DNA of 64,000 bases, from positions 34,147 through 98,146 of the forward strand of contig NZ_PIPK01000011.1 of NCBI RefSeq assembly GCF_003987335.1. The letters run 5' to 3'. The translations under genes were made by a program, and so were the position numbers. Positions 28,408 through 37,782 of the stretch are shown here, piece by piece. The number at the start of each line of letters is the position of its first letter. The first letter of the stretch is position 1. The notes under the pieces were generated by a model. The model was not told where the DNA came from, made no database searches, and saw nothing but the letters and a program-made list of their open reading frames with translations. The DNA comes from Aliidiomarina maris (GTDB lineage: Bacteria > Pseudomonadota > Gammaproteobacteria > Enterobacterales > Alteromonadaceae).

Positions 28408-29574
28408 GTGGGTCTATACATTGGCTTGATGTCGGGTACCAGTTTAGATGGACTCGACATCGCCCTCTGTGATTTCGATACGAATGGCGTCCCTTCTTTG
28501 CTGGCCGCGACCACTACGCCTTTACCGAAAGATTTAGCCCAACAACTTGCGCGCTTAAGCCAAATTCAACGGCTAGCTTCAAATCAACCTCAATGTGTCA
28601 CCAATGATAACGTGCATCTTCAAGCCGTTGCAGACCGTCAATTTGCTGAATTTAGCGCCAGCGCTGTGAATCAATTCATTTGGGCGCAGCAACAAGCTGG
28701 GGTAATCCATACTGACAGTATCATCACCGCGATTGGTAGCCACGGCCAAACGATTAGGCATTGGCCCACTGGTGACACGCCTTACACGGTGCAAATTGGT
28801 TGTCCTTCGACCTTAGCTGCGCTGACGGGTATTGACGTAATCGCCGATTTTCGGCAAAAGGATATCGCCCTGGGTGGCCAAGGCGCACCTTTGGCGCCTG
28901 CGTTTCACCGTGCTGTGTTTGCTCAAGCTCAACACACCATAGGTGTGCTGAATATCGGTGGAATTGCCAACTTAACCTTGTTGGCAGCTGATAGCACCCT
29001 AGGCTTTGATACCGGGCCCGGTAATTGTCTGCTGGATAGCTGGTTCGTGCGTCATCACCCGGAATCGGCGCAACAATATGATGCCGACGGCCAATTCGCA
29101 CAACAAGGCGAGGTGGTTCCCGCGTTACTCGAAAGCCTGTTGGCTGACCCATTTTTTTCCCTCACAGGCCCGAAGAGCACGGGTCGCGAATACTTTAATT
29201 TAGCTTGGTTAGATGCATGGTTACAGCAACACCCTGCGTCACTTAGCCACACCGACGTGCAGCGCACCTTGCTCGAATTGAGCGCGCGCACAGTGGTCAT
29301 GGAAATCCAGCGACTTGGTATTCAGCATTGTTATGTGTGCGGTGGCGGCGTGCACAACACCGCGTTAATGCAGCGTATAAGTGAGCTGGCCATAGCGCAA
29401 GCGAGTTGCCAGGTCCACAGCACAGAGGTTTTAGGGGTCGCACCAGATTGGGTCGAAGCGCTGGCTTTTGCGTGGTTAGCGTGGAGTTTCGTACAACGGC
29501 GGCCATCAAGCTTAGCCAGCGTTACTGGTGCATCACGAGATGCGGTCCTAGGCGGTCTGTTCCCAGCCGCCTAG
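28408..29574 (+). CDS. anmK: anhydro-N-acetylmuramic acid kinase
   Basis: A 388-residue sugar kinase that hydrolyses and phosphorylates 1,6-anhydro-MurNAc to MurNAc-6-phosphate in peptidoglycan recycling. The N-terminal GLMSGTSLDGLD motif and NIGGIANLT and FDTGPGNCLLD segments are family hallmarks, with CGGGVHN near residue 310. The GTG start directly follows the mepM TAA, so the genes are coupled. A 9-bp perfect hairpin without a U-tract covers its last codons (29547-29575). It ends 15 bp before the convergent pepQ stop. Confidence 0.95.
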   Translation: MGLYIGLMSGTSLDGLDIALCDFDTNGVPSLLAATTTPLPKDLAQQLARLSQIQRLASNQPQCVTNDNVHLQAVADRQFAEFSASAVNQFIWAQQQAGVIHTDSIITAIGSHGQTIRHWPTGDTPYTVQIGCPSTLAALTGIDVIADFRQKDIALGGQGAPLAPAFHRAVFAQAQHTIGVLNIGGIANLTLLAADSTLGFDTGPGNCLLDSWFVRHHPESAQQYDADGQFAQQGEVVPALLESLLADPFFSLTGPKSTGREYFNLAWLDAWLQQHPASLSHTDVQRTLLELSARTVVMEIQRLGIQHCYVCGGGVHNTALMQRISELAIAQASCQVHSTEVLGVAPDWVEALAFAWLAWSFVQRRPSSLASVTGASRDAVLGGLFPAA

Positions 29575-29589
29575 GCTCATACTTTCCCG

Positions 29590-30897
29590 TTATTTCAGCG
29601 CGTCGAACGCATCACGGGTTAAGTTTTCCGTGCCATTTGCCGTGACTAAAACGCTGTCTTCAATACGCACACCACCGAACGGGCGCAGCTCAGTAATGCG
29701 TGTCCAGTTAAAGTCATCATTGCCATCAAACTCTTCTAACAGCTGATCAACCACATATAAGCCAGGTTCAATAGTAAATACTTGGCCAGGCTCGATATCG
29801 CGCAATAAACGCAAGAATGGGTGGCGCGCACTGCGCTCGTAGCTACTGCCATCGGCCGCCTTCAAGAAACCGCCAACGTCATGCACTTGCAAGCCAATGT
29901 AATGACCTAAGCCATGAGGGAAAAACGCGTTGGTGTAGCCGCGTTCGTAGACCTCTTCTGGGCTAATCTTAAAGAAGTTAAAATCGACCAGAATCTGCGC
30001 AATTTTATGGTGCATGCTGACATGCAAATCATAGTAAGAGGTGCCTGGGCTGATTTCGCTAATAATAGCTTGCTCCGCTTTATCCACCGCCTCAACTAGC
30101 TCTTGATAAAAGCCTGTTTTCTTTGCCGCATAGGTGCGCGTAATATCAGCGCAATAACCGTTGTAGGTCGCGCCTGCGTCAATTAAGAATGACCGTGATT
30201 CTGCCGACGCAACACGATCGTACACATCATAATGCAAAATAGCTGAGTGCTGATTGAGTGCAATAATTGAGTTATAAGGCACTTCTTGTTCACGGAAGTT
30301 AATCGCCGCTAAGTATGCATGTTGAATTTCCAGCTCACTTGCACCGGCATAGAAAGCATCACGGGCAGCGTTGTGCGCACGGGCCGCAAGCGTGTTCGCT
30401 TTACGCAAACATTCCAACTCATAATCAGTTTTGACCGCGCGCTGGTAATGCAAGTGGTCAATCAGCGACTGCGGATTTTTCGCGGCCGTATCCCAACCAT
30501 CTAACGGTTCATACAATTCACCGATGAGCGCTGTACTAGCCAGCGCATCGCCAAGATCACTGCGCACTTGTGCAAGGCTTTCAACCACTTTAAGCTCGAA
30601 AAAGTCGCCCCATAGGGTGACATCGATATCGATAGGCGCGTGCCAGAAGTCACGTGCTTTATACAAATACAGTACAGGCTTTTGACCAGCCCGATAGTAA
30701 ATGAAGCTCTTCGGGCTATCGGTAATTGGCAGCCAGTATTTGAACAACGGGTTGACACGAAACGGGTAAGGGTTGTCATCAAGAAATGCGACGGCAGCCT
30801 GGCCGCTATAAATTAAAGCGGACTCAAAACCTGTCGCCTGCAACGCTTCATCAAACCGAGCTTGCAGGGTTTCAACGTGGTTCGCATAATGACTCAT
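29590..30897 (-). CDS. pepQ: Xaa-Pro dipeptidase
   Basis: A 435-residue M24B metallopeptidase (prolidase) that splits dipeptides with C-terminal proline. The pita-bread fold metal ligands are visible: two Asp in FLIDAGATYNGYCADITRTY, the His in FFPHGLGHYIGLQVHD, and Glu residues in FTIEPGLYV and RIEDSVLV. The N-terminal domain starts MSHYANHVETLQARF. Bacterial prolidases of this clade also hydrolyse organophosphate triesters. ATG 30897 follows AAAGAGG. It is transcribed separately from the DUF3718-like gene, with that gene's terminator in between. Confidence 0.94.
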   Translation of the reverse strand: MSHYANHVETLQARFDEALQATGFESALIYSGQAAVAFLDDNPYPFRVNPLFKYWLPITDSPKSFIYYRAGQKPVLYLYKARDFWHAPIDIDVTLWGDFFELKVVESLAQVRSDLGDALASTALIGELYEPLDGWDTAAKNPQSLIDHLHYQRAVKTDYELECLRKANTLAARAHNAARDAFYAGASELEIQHAYLAAINFREQEVPYNSIIALNQHSAILHYDVYDRVASAESRSFLIDAGATYNGYCADITRTYAAKKTGFYQELVEAVDKAEQAIISEISPGTSYYDLHVSMHHKIAQILVDFNFFKISPEEVYERGYTNAFFPHGLGHYIGLQVHDVGGFLKAADGSSYERSARHPFLRLLRDIEPGQVFTIEPGLYVVDQLLEEFDGNDDFNWTRITELRPFGGVRIEDSVLVTANGTENLTRDAFDALK

Positions 30898-30936
30898 ACA
30901 TACCTCTTTAATAGTTCAATTGCCAGTCAGTGTATC

Positions 30937-30964
30937 AAAAAAAAGGGCACCCTGCATGGTGCCC
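30937..30964 (-). terminator. Rho-independent terminator after the DUF3718-like gene
   Basis: On the minus strand a perfect 7-bp GC-rich stem (30945-30951 with 30958-30964, GGGCACC/GGTGCCC) is followed by eight U (30937-30944). It lies 26 bp after the stop of the gene ending at 30990. Confidence 0.9.
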
Positions 30965-30989
30965 TGATCGTGCCTTGGTTACGCTTACG

Positions 30990-31373
30990 CTACTCGCCAA
31001 GTCGCGTGCGCACGGCAGCGACGACATCTGAACTGGCATAACCGGACGACTCCGCCCACTCCAACACAGGCACACCATTCACCGTGTCTTGGGCTATCAT
31101 GCTAGCAGGTAACTGGCGGGTAATCATGTCGCCTACTTGCGCTGCTTCGGCGGTGATTGCAAATTGCAGCATACTGTATCCGTTGCAACGAATTCCGGTA
31201 AATACGTTGCGTACCCGCATATTGTGGTTGCTTAGAATCGTGCGCAGACGTTGACGGTCATCGGCGCTGATAGCGGTGCAAATTCCCTCTGCTATTTCAT
31301 TGGCTGCCACTGGCGTGTAAATATTTGCAACGGCAAGGGTGGTTGCCATGGTTGCGATTGCCAATTTCTTCAT
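30990..31373 (-). CDS. small secreted DUF3718-like protein
   Basis: A 127-residue protein with a clear signal peptide (MKKLAIATMATTLAVANIYTPVAANE, split here by description: basic start, hydrophobic core, cleavage near AAN). The mature part has two cysteines, in GICTAISADDRQRL and GIRCNGYSMLQFAI, which may form a disulfide. This pattern resembles DUF3718 proteins of marine gammaproteobacteria; function is unknown. ATG 31373 follows AGGAG, so a longer in-frame start is unlikely. It has its own terminator, and repeats upstream suggest regulation. Confidence 0.75.
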   Translation of the reverse strand: MKKLAIATMATTLAVANIYTPVAANEIAEGICTAISADDRQRLRTILSNHNMRVRNVFTGIRCNGYSMLQFAITAEAAQVGDMITRQLPASMIAQDTVNGVPVLEWAESSGYASSDVVAAVRTRLGE

Positions 31374-31457
31374 TACGAACTCCTGTATCGGCATACTACG
31401 TCTATTGGCCGATTTTTGCCCGTCCCCGCCCCTAGATCAAGCACTTTCGTGTACATA

Positions 31458-31501
31458 GAATGTTAACTGCTAAGTAATTGTATGTGCAGTGAATGTTAAC
31501 T
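31458..31501. repeat. 11-bp direct repeat spaced 33 bp, candidate operator
   Basis: GAATGTTAACT occurs at 31458-31468 and again, identically, at 31491-31501. The start-to-start distance of 33 bp is about three helical turns, so both copies face the same side of DNA. They lie between the erpA terminator and the DUF3718-like gene start, about 85-130 bp upstream. Each core GTTAAC is palindromic. The binding protein is unknown. Confidence 0.5.
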
Positions 31502-31512
31502 TTTATCGGTGC

Positions 31513-31542
31513 AAAAAAAAGACCCCAGCTAGGCTGGGGTCT
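31513..31542 (-). terminator. Rho-independent terminator after erpA
   Basis: On the minus strand a perfect 10-bp stem (31520-31529 with 31533-31542, AGACCCCAGC/GCTGGGGTCT) with a 3-base loop is followed by a run of U (31513-31520). It lies about 56 bp after the erpA stop. Confidence 0.92.
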
Positions 31543-31597
31543 GTGCTCGTACTGCATTTGTTAGGTGTCTAAACAGCTAACTGGTCTGACATTCAAC

Positions 31598-31945
31598 TTA
31601 GACCGCGAATGACGCGCCACAGCCACAGGTTGTGGTGGCGTTTGGGTTGTTAACGAAAAACCGTGACCCTTGCAGGCCTTCCTCAAAATCGACCACGCCG
31701 CCGACTAAATACTGCAAACTCATCGGGTCAACGACCAAGGTGACACCCTCGCGTTCAATTTGCATATCATCAGGGTTAGTCTGCTCTTCAAAGGTAAATC
31801 CATATTGAAAACCTGAGCACCCGCCGCCAGTCACAAATACGCGCAACTTGAGAGCATCATTCTCTTCTTCCGAAATTAAGGTTTTTACCCGCTTGGCCGC
31901 TGCTTCACTAAACTCTATCGGCAATGCTTGTTTTACACCACTCAT
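31598..31945 (-). CDS. erpA: iron-sulfur cluster insertion protein ErpA
   Basis: A 115-residue A-type carrier that delivers Fe-S clusters to apo-enzymes such as IspG/IspH. The three conserved cysteines are present: C43 in [12 protein letters not shown] and the C-terminal CGCG pair. [13 protein letters not shown] is also family-typical. I chose ATG 31945 because GGGAGG lies 7 bases before it and the length matches the 114-residue E. coli protein; an in-frame ATG at 31963 would place the Shine-Dalgarno inside the gene. It follows a DUF6776-like gene on the same strand. Confidence 0.95.
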   Translation of the reverse strand: MSGVKQALPIEFSEAAAKRVKTLISEEENDALKLRVFVTGGGCSGFQYGFTFEEQTNPDDMQIEREGVTLVVDPMSLQYLVGGVVDFEEGLQGSRFFVNNPNATTTCGCGASFAV

Positions 31946-31974
31946 GTCTTTACCTCCCGACATTGCGAACCGAT

Positions 31975-32697
31975 TTACTCCGGCTCAATGGATTGTACGG
32001 TCTCTTGAGTTAATTCGCCCCAAGTAAATTGCTGCGTCGTTTGGCGTCCGCCGCGCACTCTCACTTGCACCTCAATCAATTCGGGTGCAAAGTCAGCCGG
32101 TAACTTAAACGTACCATCCAAACGACTAAAATAATTCATCGCAAAACTGCGCTCACCATTGTCATGTTCAACGTCCGCAAGCTCAAGTAAGTTGTACTCG
32201 GCCACTTCGCTGCCGTAACGTCCACGCAGTGTTATTTGATAGGTTCCCGTAGTTAACCCCTGCTGAGCACGCTCCAGTTGCAATAAAATTAAGCGAAAAT
32301 GGAAGCTGTTCTCGTTTGCTGGCCACAACGCCAAAGAGTCAATAGTCACCCCGTCAGCGTCTAACTCAGGTGCCATGACACGTTGAAAAAACGCAAGTTC
32401 ACGGCGTACGTCAGCACTACTTTCGTGGGCTTGGCGCAATTCTTGTTGTAGGTTTTGAATCGCGACCCGATCTACATCGCGCTCTACACGCAATATATTG
32501 TTCTGATATTCTAACTGCTCATTCAGCCCTTGTAGACGTTCAATCCGGTTGTGGTAGCGCTCTCGTTCCTGCTCTAAAAACTGCAAGCGGGCGTTGCCAA
32601 TTTCATAGCCAACCCAAACGCAAAGCCCCGCTGATACCAATACCAGCAAGGTGAATTTAAAACGCCCAAAGCGTTGACGTAGTGCAGTAAAACTCAA
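31975..32697 (-). CDS. membrane-anchored coiled-coil protein, DUF6776-like
   Basis: A 240-residue protein. It has a short basic N-terminus, one transmembrane helix (about 14-33, [20 protein letters not shown]), a predicted coiled coil (about 38-110, rich in Glu, Gln, Arg and Leu heptads), and a C-terminal beta-rich domain (about 125-230). This layout matches DUF6776 proteins encoded beside erpA in marine gammaproteobacteria; the function is unknown. The start is TTG 32697 with AGGA upstream. It probably forms an operon with erpA (30-bp gap) and is divergent from hemJ. Confidence 0.75.
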   Translation of the reverse strand: MSFTALRQRFGRFKFTLLVLVSAGLCVWVGYEIGNARLQFLEQERERYHNRIERLQGLNEQLEYQNNILRVERDVDRVAIQNLQQELRQAHESSADVRRELAFFQRVMAPELDADGVTIDSLALWPANENSFHFRLILLQLERAQQGLTTGTYQITLRGRYGSEVAEYNLLELADVEHDNGERSFAMNYFSRLDGTFKLPADFAPELIEVQVRVRGGRQTTQQFTWGELTQETVQSIEPE

Positions 32698-32768
32698 ATC
32701 TTATCGTCCTATTTTAACGCCAAGCTGTGCTATGCTGTCAGCGGTTTTCGACACGGGTGTAGTGTAGC

Positions 32769-33212
32769 ATGAGCGCATTTTTTCTTCAGCATTATGCTTG
32801 GCTAAAAGCCTTGCATGTAATTTTTATGGTGGCTTGGTTTGCGGGTATTTTCTACTTGCCACGCCTGTTTGTCTACCATGCAGAAAGTACCAGCAGTGAA
32901 GTGCGGGCACAGCTGACGATTATGCAACGTCGACTACTATATTTTGTCACCCCTTTTGCATTGTTTACCCTGCTGTTCGGCCTTGCGATGGTGTACGCCA
33001 TTGCCAGTGTCAGCAGCATCCCCCTGTGGCTACACGTAAAATTCGCTTTGGTCGCTTTGCTCTACGCTTACCACGGCTATTGCTTTAAGTTGCAGCAAGA
33101 CTTTGCCAACGGGCTTAACAGCCGCAGCGGAAAGTGGTATCGAGTGTTCAATGAAGTGCCAGTGTTTGCCTTGTTTGCGATTGTGCTATTAGCCGTGATC
33201 AAGCCTTGGTGA
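32769..33212 (+). CDS. hemJ: protoporphyrinogen IX oxidase HemJ (CopD family)
   Basis: A 147-residue integral membrane protein with four predicted helices. The first carries LKALHVIFMVAWFAGIFYLPRLFVYH, with the His and Tyr/Arg positions typical of HemJ (UPF0093); a later helix shows LWLHVKFALVALLYAYHGY. HemJ oxidises protoporphyrinogen IX in haem synthesis, replacing HemG or HemY. hemL, which makes the pathway precursor 5-aminolevulinate, lies two genes downstream. The Shine-Dalgarno is weak, but the N-terminus fits the family. Confidence 0.88.
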   Translation: MSAFFLQHYAWLKALHVIFMVAWFAGIFYLPRLFVYHAESTSSEVRAQLTIMQRRLLYFVTPFALFTLLFGLAMVYAIASVSSIPLWLHVKFALVALLYAYHGYCFKLQQDFANGLNSRSGKWYRVFNEVPVFALFAIVLLAVIKPW

Positions 33213-33263
33213 TCTGCTATCATGCAGCGCCAGCATGCGTTTAACTAGTTGGGAGCCCATTCC

Positions 33264-34277
33264 ATGCACTTTACCGGCGCAAATATTCTCTCGGTTAACC
33301 AATTTGATTTGGACGCCATTCAAAAAGTATTCAGCATTGCTGACCAAATGCAGCCCTACGCCCACCGTAAAAAGCGGACGCGCGTTCTCGACGGCGCCAT
33401 TCTTGGCAATCTGTTTTTTGAGCCTTCCACGCGTACCCGGGTAAGTTTCGGTACCGCATTTAATTTACTCGGTGGCGAGGTTCGTGAAACCACTGGCATG
33501 GAAAGTTCTGCAATTGCCAAGGGGGAATCCTTGTATGACACCGCACGCGTGCTGTCCAGTTATAGTGACATCATTGCGATGCGTCACCCTAAAGCGGGTT
33601 CGGTTGCCGAATTTGCCGAAGGTAGCCGTGTCCCCGTGATCAATGGCGGTGACGGGGCCAACGAGCATCCAACCCAGGCGTTATTAGATTTATATACCAT
33701 TCAAAAGGAACTGCTGCACCATCAGCTTCAGGTCGATGGTATGCACATTTGCATGATGGGCGACTTAAAGTACGGGCGTACTGTGCACTCGCTGTCTAAG
33801 TTATTAGCCTTGTATAAGAACGTCCGCTTTACCCTGATTTCACCGCGTGAACTGCGCATGCCCGACGATATTCTGAGTATTTTGGACACCGCAGGCCACC
33901 GCGTCACTGTGACTGAAGCAATTGAAGGGTCGTTAGACGCCGATATTGTTTACCAAACCCGAATCCAACAAGAGCGCTTTGCTAACTTGCAAGACGCTGA
34001 TCAATATCGCGGTAAGTTTCGTTTAAACCATGAAATTTACACCAAGCATTACAAGCCCAATACCGTCATTATGCACCCTCTACCACGCGATTCGCGTGCC
34101 GAGGCCAACGAGCTTGATAACGACTTGAACCAAAATCCGAATCTGGCGATTTTTCGTCAAGCCGATAACGGCGTGTTGATTCGCATGGCGTTATTTGCCC
34201 TTACTTTAGGGGTCGACCATTTGCTCGAAAAATATGCCACTGACGTTGTCTGGCACAGCGCTAAAGCCAATATCTAA
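33264..34277 (+). CDS. pyrB: aspartate carbamoyltransferase catalytic subunit
   Basis: A 337-residue enzyme that condenses carbamoyl phosphate and aspartate, the first committed step of pyrimidine synthesis. FFEPSTRTRVSF binds carbamoyl phosphate, DGANEHPTQALLDLYT and the C-terminal VIMHPLPRDSRAE are also diagnostic of ATCase. It is about 25 residues longer than E. coli PyrB and resembles the longer form seen in Shewanella. No regulatory pyrI follows; hemL does. ATG 33264 follows GGGAG with 8-base spacing and is better than the in-frame TTG at 33249. Confidence 0.95.
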   Translation: MHFTGANILSVNQFDLDAIQKVFSIADQMQPYAHRKKRTRVLDGAILGNLFFEPSTRTRVSFGTAFNLLGGEVRETTGMESSAIAKGESLYDTARVLSSYSDIIAMRHPKAGSVAEFAEGSRVPVINGGDGANEHPTQALLDLYTIQKELLHHQLQVDGMHICMMGDLKYGRTVHSLSKLLALYKNVRFTLISPRELRMPDDILSILDTAGHRVTVTEAIEGSLDADIVYQTRIQQERFANLQDADQYRGKFRLNHEIYTKHYKPNTVIMHPLPRDSRAEANELDNDLNQNPNLAIFRQADNGVLIRMALFALTLGVDHLLEKYATDVVWHSAKANI

Positions 34278-34286
34278 GAGGTACTT

Positions 34287-35576
34287 ATGTCACGTTCAAG
34301 TGAACTTTTTGCACAAGCACAGCACTCAATTCCTGGTGGTGTGAACTCTCCGGTCCGCGCCTTCGCAGGTGTCGGCGGCGACCCTATCTTTGTTGAACGT
34401 GCCAACGGCGCTTATATGTTCGATGTCGATGGTCAACGCTATATTGATTACGTCGGTTCGTGGGGGCCAATGATTCTGGGCCACAACCACCCAGCCATTC
34501 GTGATGCGGCGATTGAAGCGGCCGAGCGCGGCTTGAGTTTTGGTACACCAACGGCCATTGAAGTTCAGATGGCCGAAAAAATTATCGACATCGTGCCGTC
34601 GATAGAAAAAGTACGCATGGTCAACTCTGGCACCGAAGCCACCATGAGCGCCATCCGACTTGCTCGCGGTTACACCAAGCGCGACAAGATCTTAAAGTTC
34701 GAGGGTTGTTACCACGGCCATGTTGACTCATTGCTGGTGAAAGCAGGTTCTGGCGCCCTCACCCTAGGCCAACCCAACTCACCAGGCATCCCAGCCGATT
34801 TAGCTCAGCATACCCTGACTGTGAGCTTCAATGATTTAGCTGAAGTCGAGCAAGTGTTCAGTCAGTATGGCGATGAGATCGCCTGTATTATCGTCGAACC
34901 TGTTGCCGGTAATATGAACTGTATTCCACCACAACCAGGGTTTTTAGAGGGTTTACGCCAAGTATGTGACGACCACGGTGCGGTGCTGATCTTCGATGAA
35001 GTTATGACTGGCTTTCGGATTGCACCAGGCGGGGCCCAGCAACATTACGGCATTACCCCTGACCTGACCTGCCTAGGTAAGGTGATTGGCGGCGGTATGC
35101 CTGTCGGCGCATTTGGCGGCAAGCGTGAGATTATGGACCATATTGCGCCAACAGGCCCTGTCTACCAAGCCGGTACATTATCGGGTAACCCTGTTGCGAT
35201 GGCTGCAGGACTCGCTGCACTCACCACCTTACAAGACCACAGCTTATATACCGTGATGGAAGCGCGCGTTAGCCAACTGATGCAAGGCTTCCAGCAGGCT
35301 GCGGCTGAAGCAGGCGTGCCATTATGCGTCAACTACGTCGGCGGTATGTTCGGCTTCTTCTTTACCGAGGCCAAAGAAGTCACCAGCTTTGCCCAAGCGA
35401 CCGAGTGCAACATGGCGCAGTTCAAAGGGTTTTATCATGAAATGCTGCAACGGGGTATTTACCTAGCACCAAGCGCGTTCGAAGCTGGCTTTATGTCAAT
35501 GGTGCATAGTCAAGCGGATATCGAGGAAACCATTCAGGCAGCAAGACAAGCATTTGCAGCGGTTGCCAATATCTAA
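34287..35576 (+). CDS. hemL: glutamate-1-semialdehyde 2,1-aminomutase
   Basis: A 429-residue PLP enzyme that makes 5-aminolevulinate from glutamate-1-semialdehyde in the C5 haem pathway. It shows [13 protein letters not shown] at the N-terminus, [18 protein letters not shown] near residue 115, [11 protein letters not shown] near 235, and the PLP-lysine motif [17 protein letters not shown] near 265. AGAGG precedes ATG 34287. It ends 38 bp before a bidirectional terminator and forms a likely run hemJ-pyrB-hemL. Confidence 0.97.
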   Translation: MSRSSELFAQAQHSIPGGVNSPVRAFAGVGGDPIFVERANGAYMFDVDGQRYIDYVGSWGPMILGHNHPAIRDAAIEAAERGLSFGTPTAIEVQMAEKIIDIVPSIEKVRMVNSGTEATMSAIRLARGYTKRDKILKFEGCYHGHVDSLLVKAGSGALTLGQPNSPGIPADLAQHTLTVSFNDLAEVEQVFSQYGDEIACIIVEPVAGNMNCIPPQPGFLEGLRQVCDDHGAVLIFDEVMTGFRIAPGGAQQHYGITPDLTCLGKVIGGGMPVGAFGGKREIMDHIAPTGPVYQAGTLSGNPVAMAAGLAALTTLQDHSLYTVMEARVSQLMQGFQQAAAEAGVPLCVNYVGGMFGFFFTEAKEVTSFAQATECNMAQFKGFYHEMLQRGIYLAPSAFEAGFMSMVHSQADIEETIQAARQAFAAVANI

Positions 35577-35613
35577 TCCACCGCGATCAATTGCAGACAC
35601 TATTGCAGGTATT

Positions 35614-35649
35614 AAAAAGGCAGCTGGGGAACGCCACGCTGCCTTTTTT
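35614..35649. terminator. bidirectional Rho-independent terminator between hemL and a chemoreceptor gene
   Basis: AAAAAGGCAGC (35614-35624) pairs with GCTGCCTTTTT (35638-35648) around a 13-base loop. The A and T tracts let it end both the plus-strand hemL transcript and the minus-strand chemoreceptor transcript. Confidence 0.85.
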
Positions 35650-35677
35650 ACTACCTATGCTCAATGTGCGAGTCAAC

Positions 35678-37576
35678 TTACACCTTGAATTGACGAATCC
35701 CTTGGCTAAGCTGTTGGGCAAGTTCCTGCATGTTGCGGCTTTGCTCAGCACTCTGCTTAGCTTGCTGCGCACCCTGCTCACTCATGTGTTGAATATCGGT
35801 CACCTTACGGCTGACATCCTCTAACACCTGCGTTTGCTGCTCGGATGCATGGGCAACCTGATGGTTGCGTTCTAGTTGGGTTTGCATGTTACTCTGCACT
35901 TCGCGTAAATAAGTCACCCCACGCTGCGTTGAATCGCGACCTTGGGCGGCAATATCCTGGCTTTTATCAGCCACCGACTGAGCTTGTTGAGCTTGGCTTT
36001 GTAACGCGCTGATCATCTGCTGAATTTCATCCGTCGCTGCATGACTGCGCTGAGCCAGCTGGCGTACTTCGTCTGCTACTACCGCAAAACCACGGCCCTG
36101 CTCACCCGCTCTGGCGGCCTCAATCGCGGCATTCAGTGCAAGCAAATTAGTTTGCTCAGACACGCCGCCAATCACATCTAACACGCGGCCGATGTCCTGG
36201 CTCTTATCTGCAAGCCCACTCACTACCTCAGCCACATTACTCACCTGCTGGGCTAATTCTTCGATAACTAGCTGCGTTTCGTTGAGTAAGTTTAAGCTTT
36301 GACGCGTGCGCTCATCAGTGTGCTCCATACCTTCTGACGCTTGCTGGGCATTGAAAGCGACCTCTTTCACAGTTTCACTGATTTCATGCAAAGCGGTGGC
36401 AAGGTCAACCGTGTGTTCTGCCAACTGCTGGTTGGCTTGTTCACTATCAGCCGCCGCGCTAGCTTCGTCACTGGCGCGCCGGCGGACCTCTTCTGCATTC
36501 TGTTCAACCCCTTGTACGATAGTACGAACTTGGGTGATAAACGCGTTGACCCCGGAAGTCACCGCGCGTAACTCCTGGCTACCTTCCTCGTCCAAGTGTA
36601 CGCGTAAATCGCCGCCTTGCGCACCTAAACGCTGCACTCGCTGGGCTAGGCGTTGAATCGGCGCGGTAATGCTTAAGGTCAATGCCAGTGCGACCGCAGC
36701 CACTAAAGCCATCGCCACGAGAGAGATCCACAGCATGCGATTGCGAGTTTGACTTAGCGGCGCCATTAATTCCGCATAGGGAATTTGCGCCACCACATAC
36801 CAGCCCATGCGGTCTATACGTTGGGTTGCAATCAAATAATCATCGGCTGCGCCATGCCAACGGATTTGTGCCCCGTCTTGTTGTAACAATGCGCCTTGTT
36901 GATTGGGGTATAAATCATTCAGCGTCGCGCTGTTGAGCAATCCCATATCAGGGTGCACCCGCACCAAGCCGCTGGCATCCACTAAATAGACAAAGCCAGT
37001 CTGCTCTAATTCAAAATTGGCCAGGTAATCTTGCATCGCACGAAACGAACGCGACACACCTGATAGGCCGCGTCCATTGGGTTGCTGCGAGTTAACGAAC
37101 AAGTCGGCGGCGCCCGTGTCTGGGTCGACGTATACTTCTGCTGACTGCTCGATTTGGCTATCCCGATACGCAAAGAACCAGCTATCGCCTTGGCTGTCGG
37201 GGTCTAACTGGCGCAAGAAGCCTTCTTGATTCCAGTACCGCGCGGTATTGCGGTCGGCAAACGAGGCGTTACTTAAATTAAAGCGCTGCGCGATTTGACC
37301 GAGTTCAGCGACCAACTCAGGCGCTTGCGTGCCACGTTGCTCAGCCACAGCTAAATAACTTGGATTATGCGCAATCATATTGGCGACGGTCATCATTTCG
37401 CCAATTTCAGCATTCAGTGCATGCCGAATACTGTTCAATAAGTTTGGCACATCGCTGTGTTCGACTCGATTTTGATAGGTTGAGCTGGCTTGATTTAACC
37501 CCACCCCAGCTACCAGTAACGTCGGTACAAAAGCGCATACCACTAAGCTAATCAATAGCTTGGTACGAATAGACAT
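35678..37576 (-). CDS. methyl-accepting chemotaxis protein with a large periplasmic (dCache-like) sensor
   Basis: A chemoreceptor of about 632 residues. An N-terminal membrane helix ([19 protein letters not shown]) precedes a periplasmic domain of about 240 residues that looks like a double Cache sensor ([35 protein letters not shown]). A second helix ([19 protein letters not shown]), HAMP, and the signalling tip [18 protein letters not shown] and [16 protein letters not shown] follow. The ligand is unknown; dCache receptors often bind amino acids. The start is uncertain: ATG 37576 gives a typical [11 protein letters not shown] start, while TTG 37594 and GTG 37609 are in frame, with GGGGGA before the TTG. 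Confidence 0.9.
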   Translation of the reverse strand: MSIRTKLLISLVVCAFVPTLLVAGVGLNQASSTYQNRVEHSDVPNLLNSIRHALNAEIGEMMTVANMIAHNPSYLAVAEQRGTQAPELVAELGQIAQRFNLSNASFADRNTARYWNQEGFLRQLDPDSQGDSWFFAYRDSQIEQSAEVYVDPDTGAADLFVNSQQPNGRGLSGVSRSFRAMQDYLANFELEQTGFVYLVDASGLVRVHPDMGLLNSATLNDLYPNQQGALLQQDGAQIRWHGAADDYLIATQRIDRMGWYVVAQIPYAELMAPLSQTRNRMLWISLVAMALVAAVALALTLSITAPIQRLAQRVQRLGAQGGDLRVHLDEEGSQELRAVTSGVNAFITQVRTIVQGVEQNAEEVRRRASDEASAAADSEQANQQLAEHTVDLATALHEISETVKEVAFNAQQASEGMEHTDERTRQSLNLLNETQLVIEELAQQVSNVAEVVSGLADKSQDIGRVLDVIGGVSEQTNLLALNAAIEAARAGEQGRGFAVVADEVRQLAQRSHAATDEIQQMISALQSQAQQAQSVADKSQDIAAQGRDSTQRGVTYLREVQSNMQTQLERNHQVAHASEQQTQVLEDVSRKVTDIQHMSEQGAQQAKQSAEQSRNMQELAQQLSQGIRQFKV

Positions 37577-37782
37577 CGATTCCCAAGAATTCAAACTGTG
37601 TTCCCCCACACCTAAAAACGACCACCAATTATGCGGTTATATCTCTTAATTTAGCCCTGTATGATTGCGAAATTATGAATGTTGGTCTACCCAAATCACT
37701 GGTCAGCTTGCGTCAGCGCCTAGCTAAGCCTATCATCCACATGCATCTTCTTGCTTGTAATCCTATTGTCGTAAGGTATGTC

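Noticed and set aside
29547..29575. 9-bp hairpin at the anmK end as a terminator
   Set aside because: No T-tract; it may only separate the convergent anmK and pepQ transcripts.
36306..36656. 116-codon open frame opposite the second chemoreceptor
   Set aside because: Antisense shadow of the repetitive coiled-coil codons.
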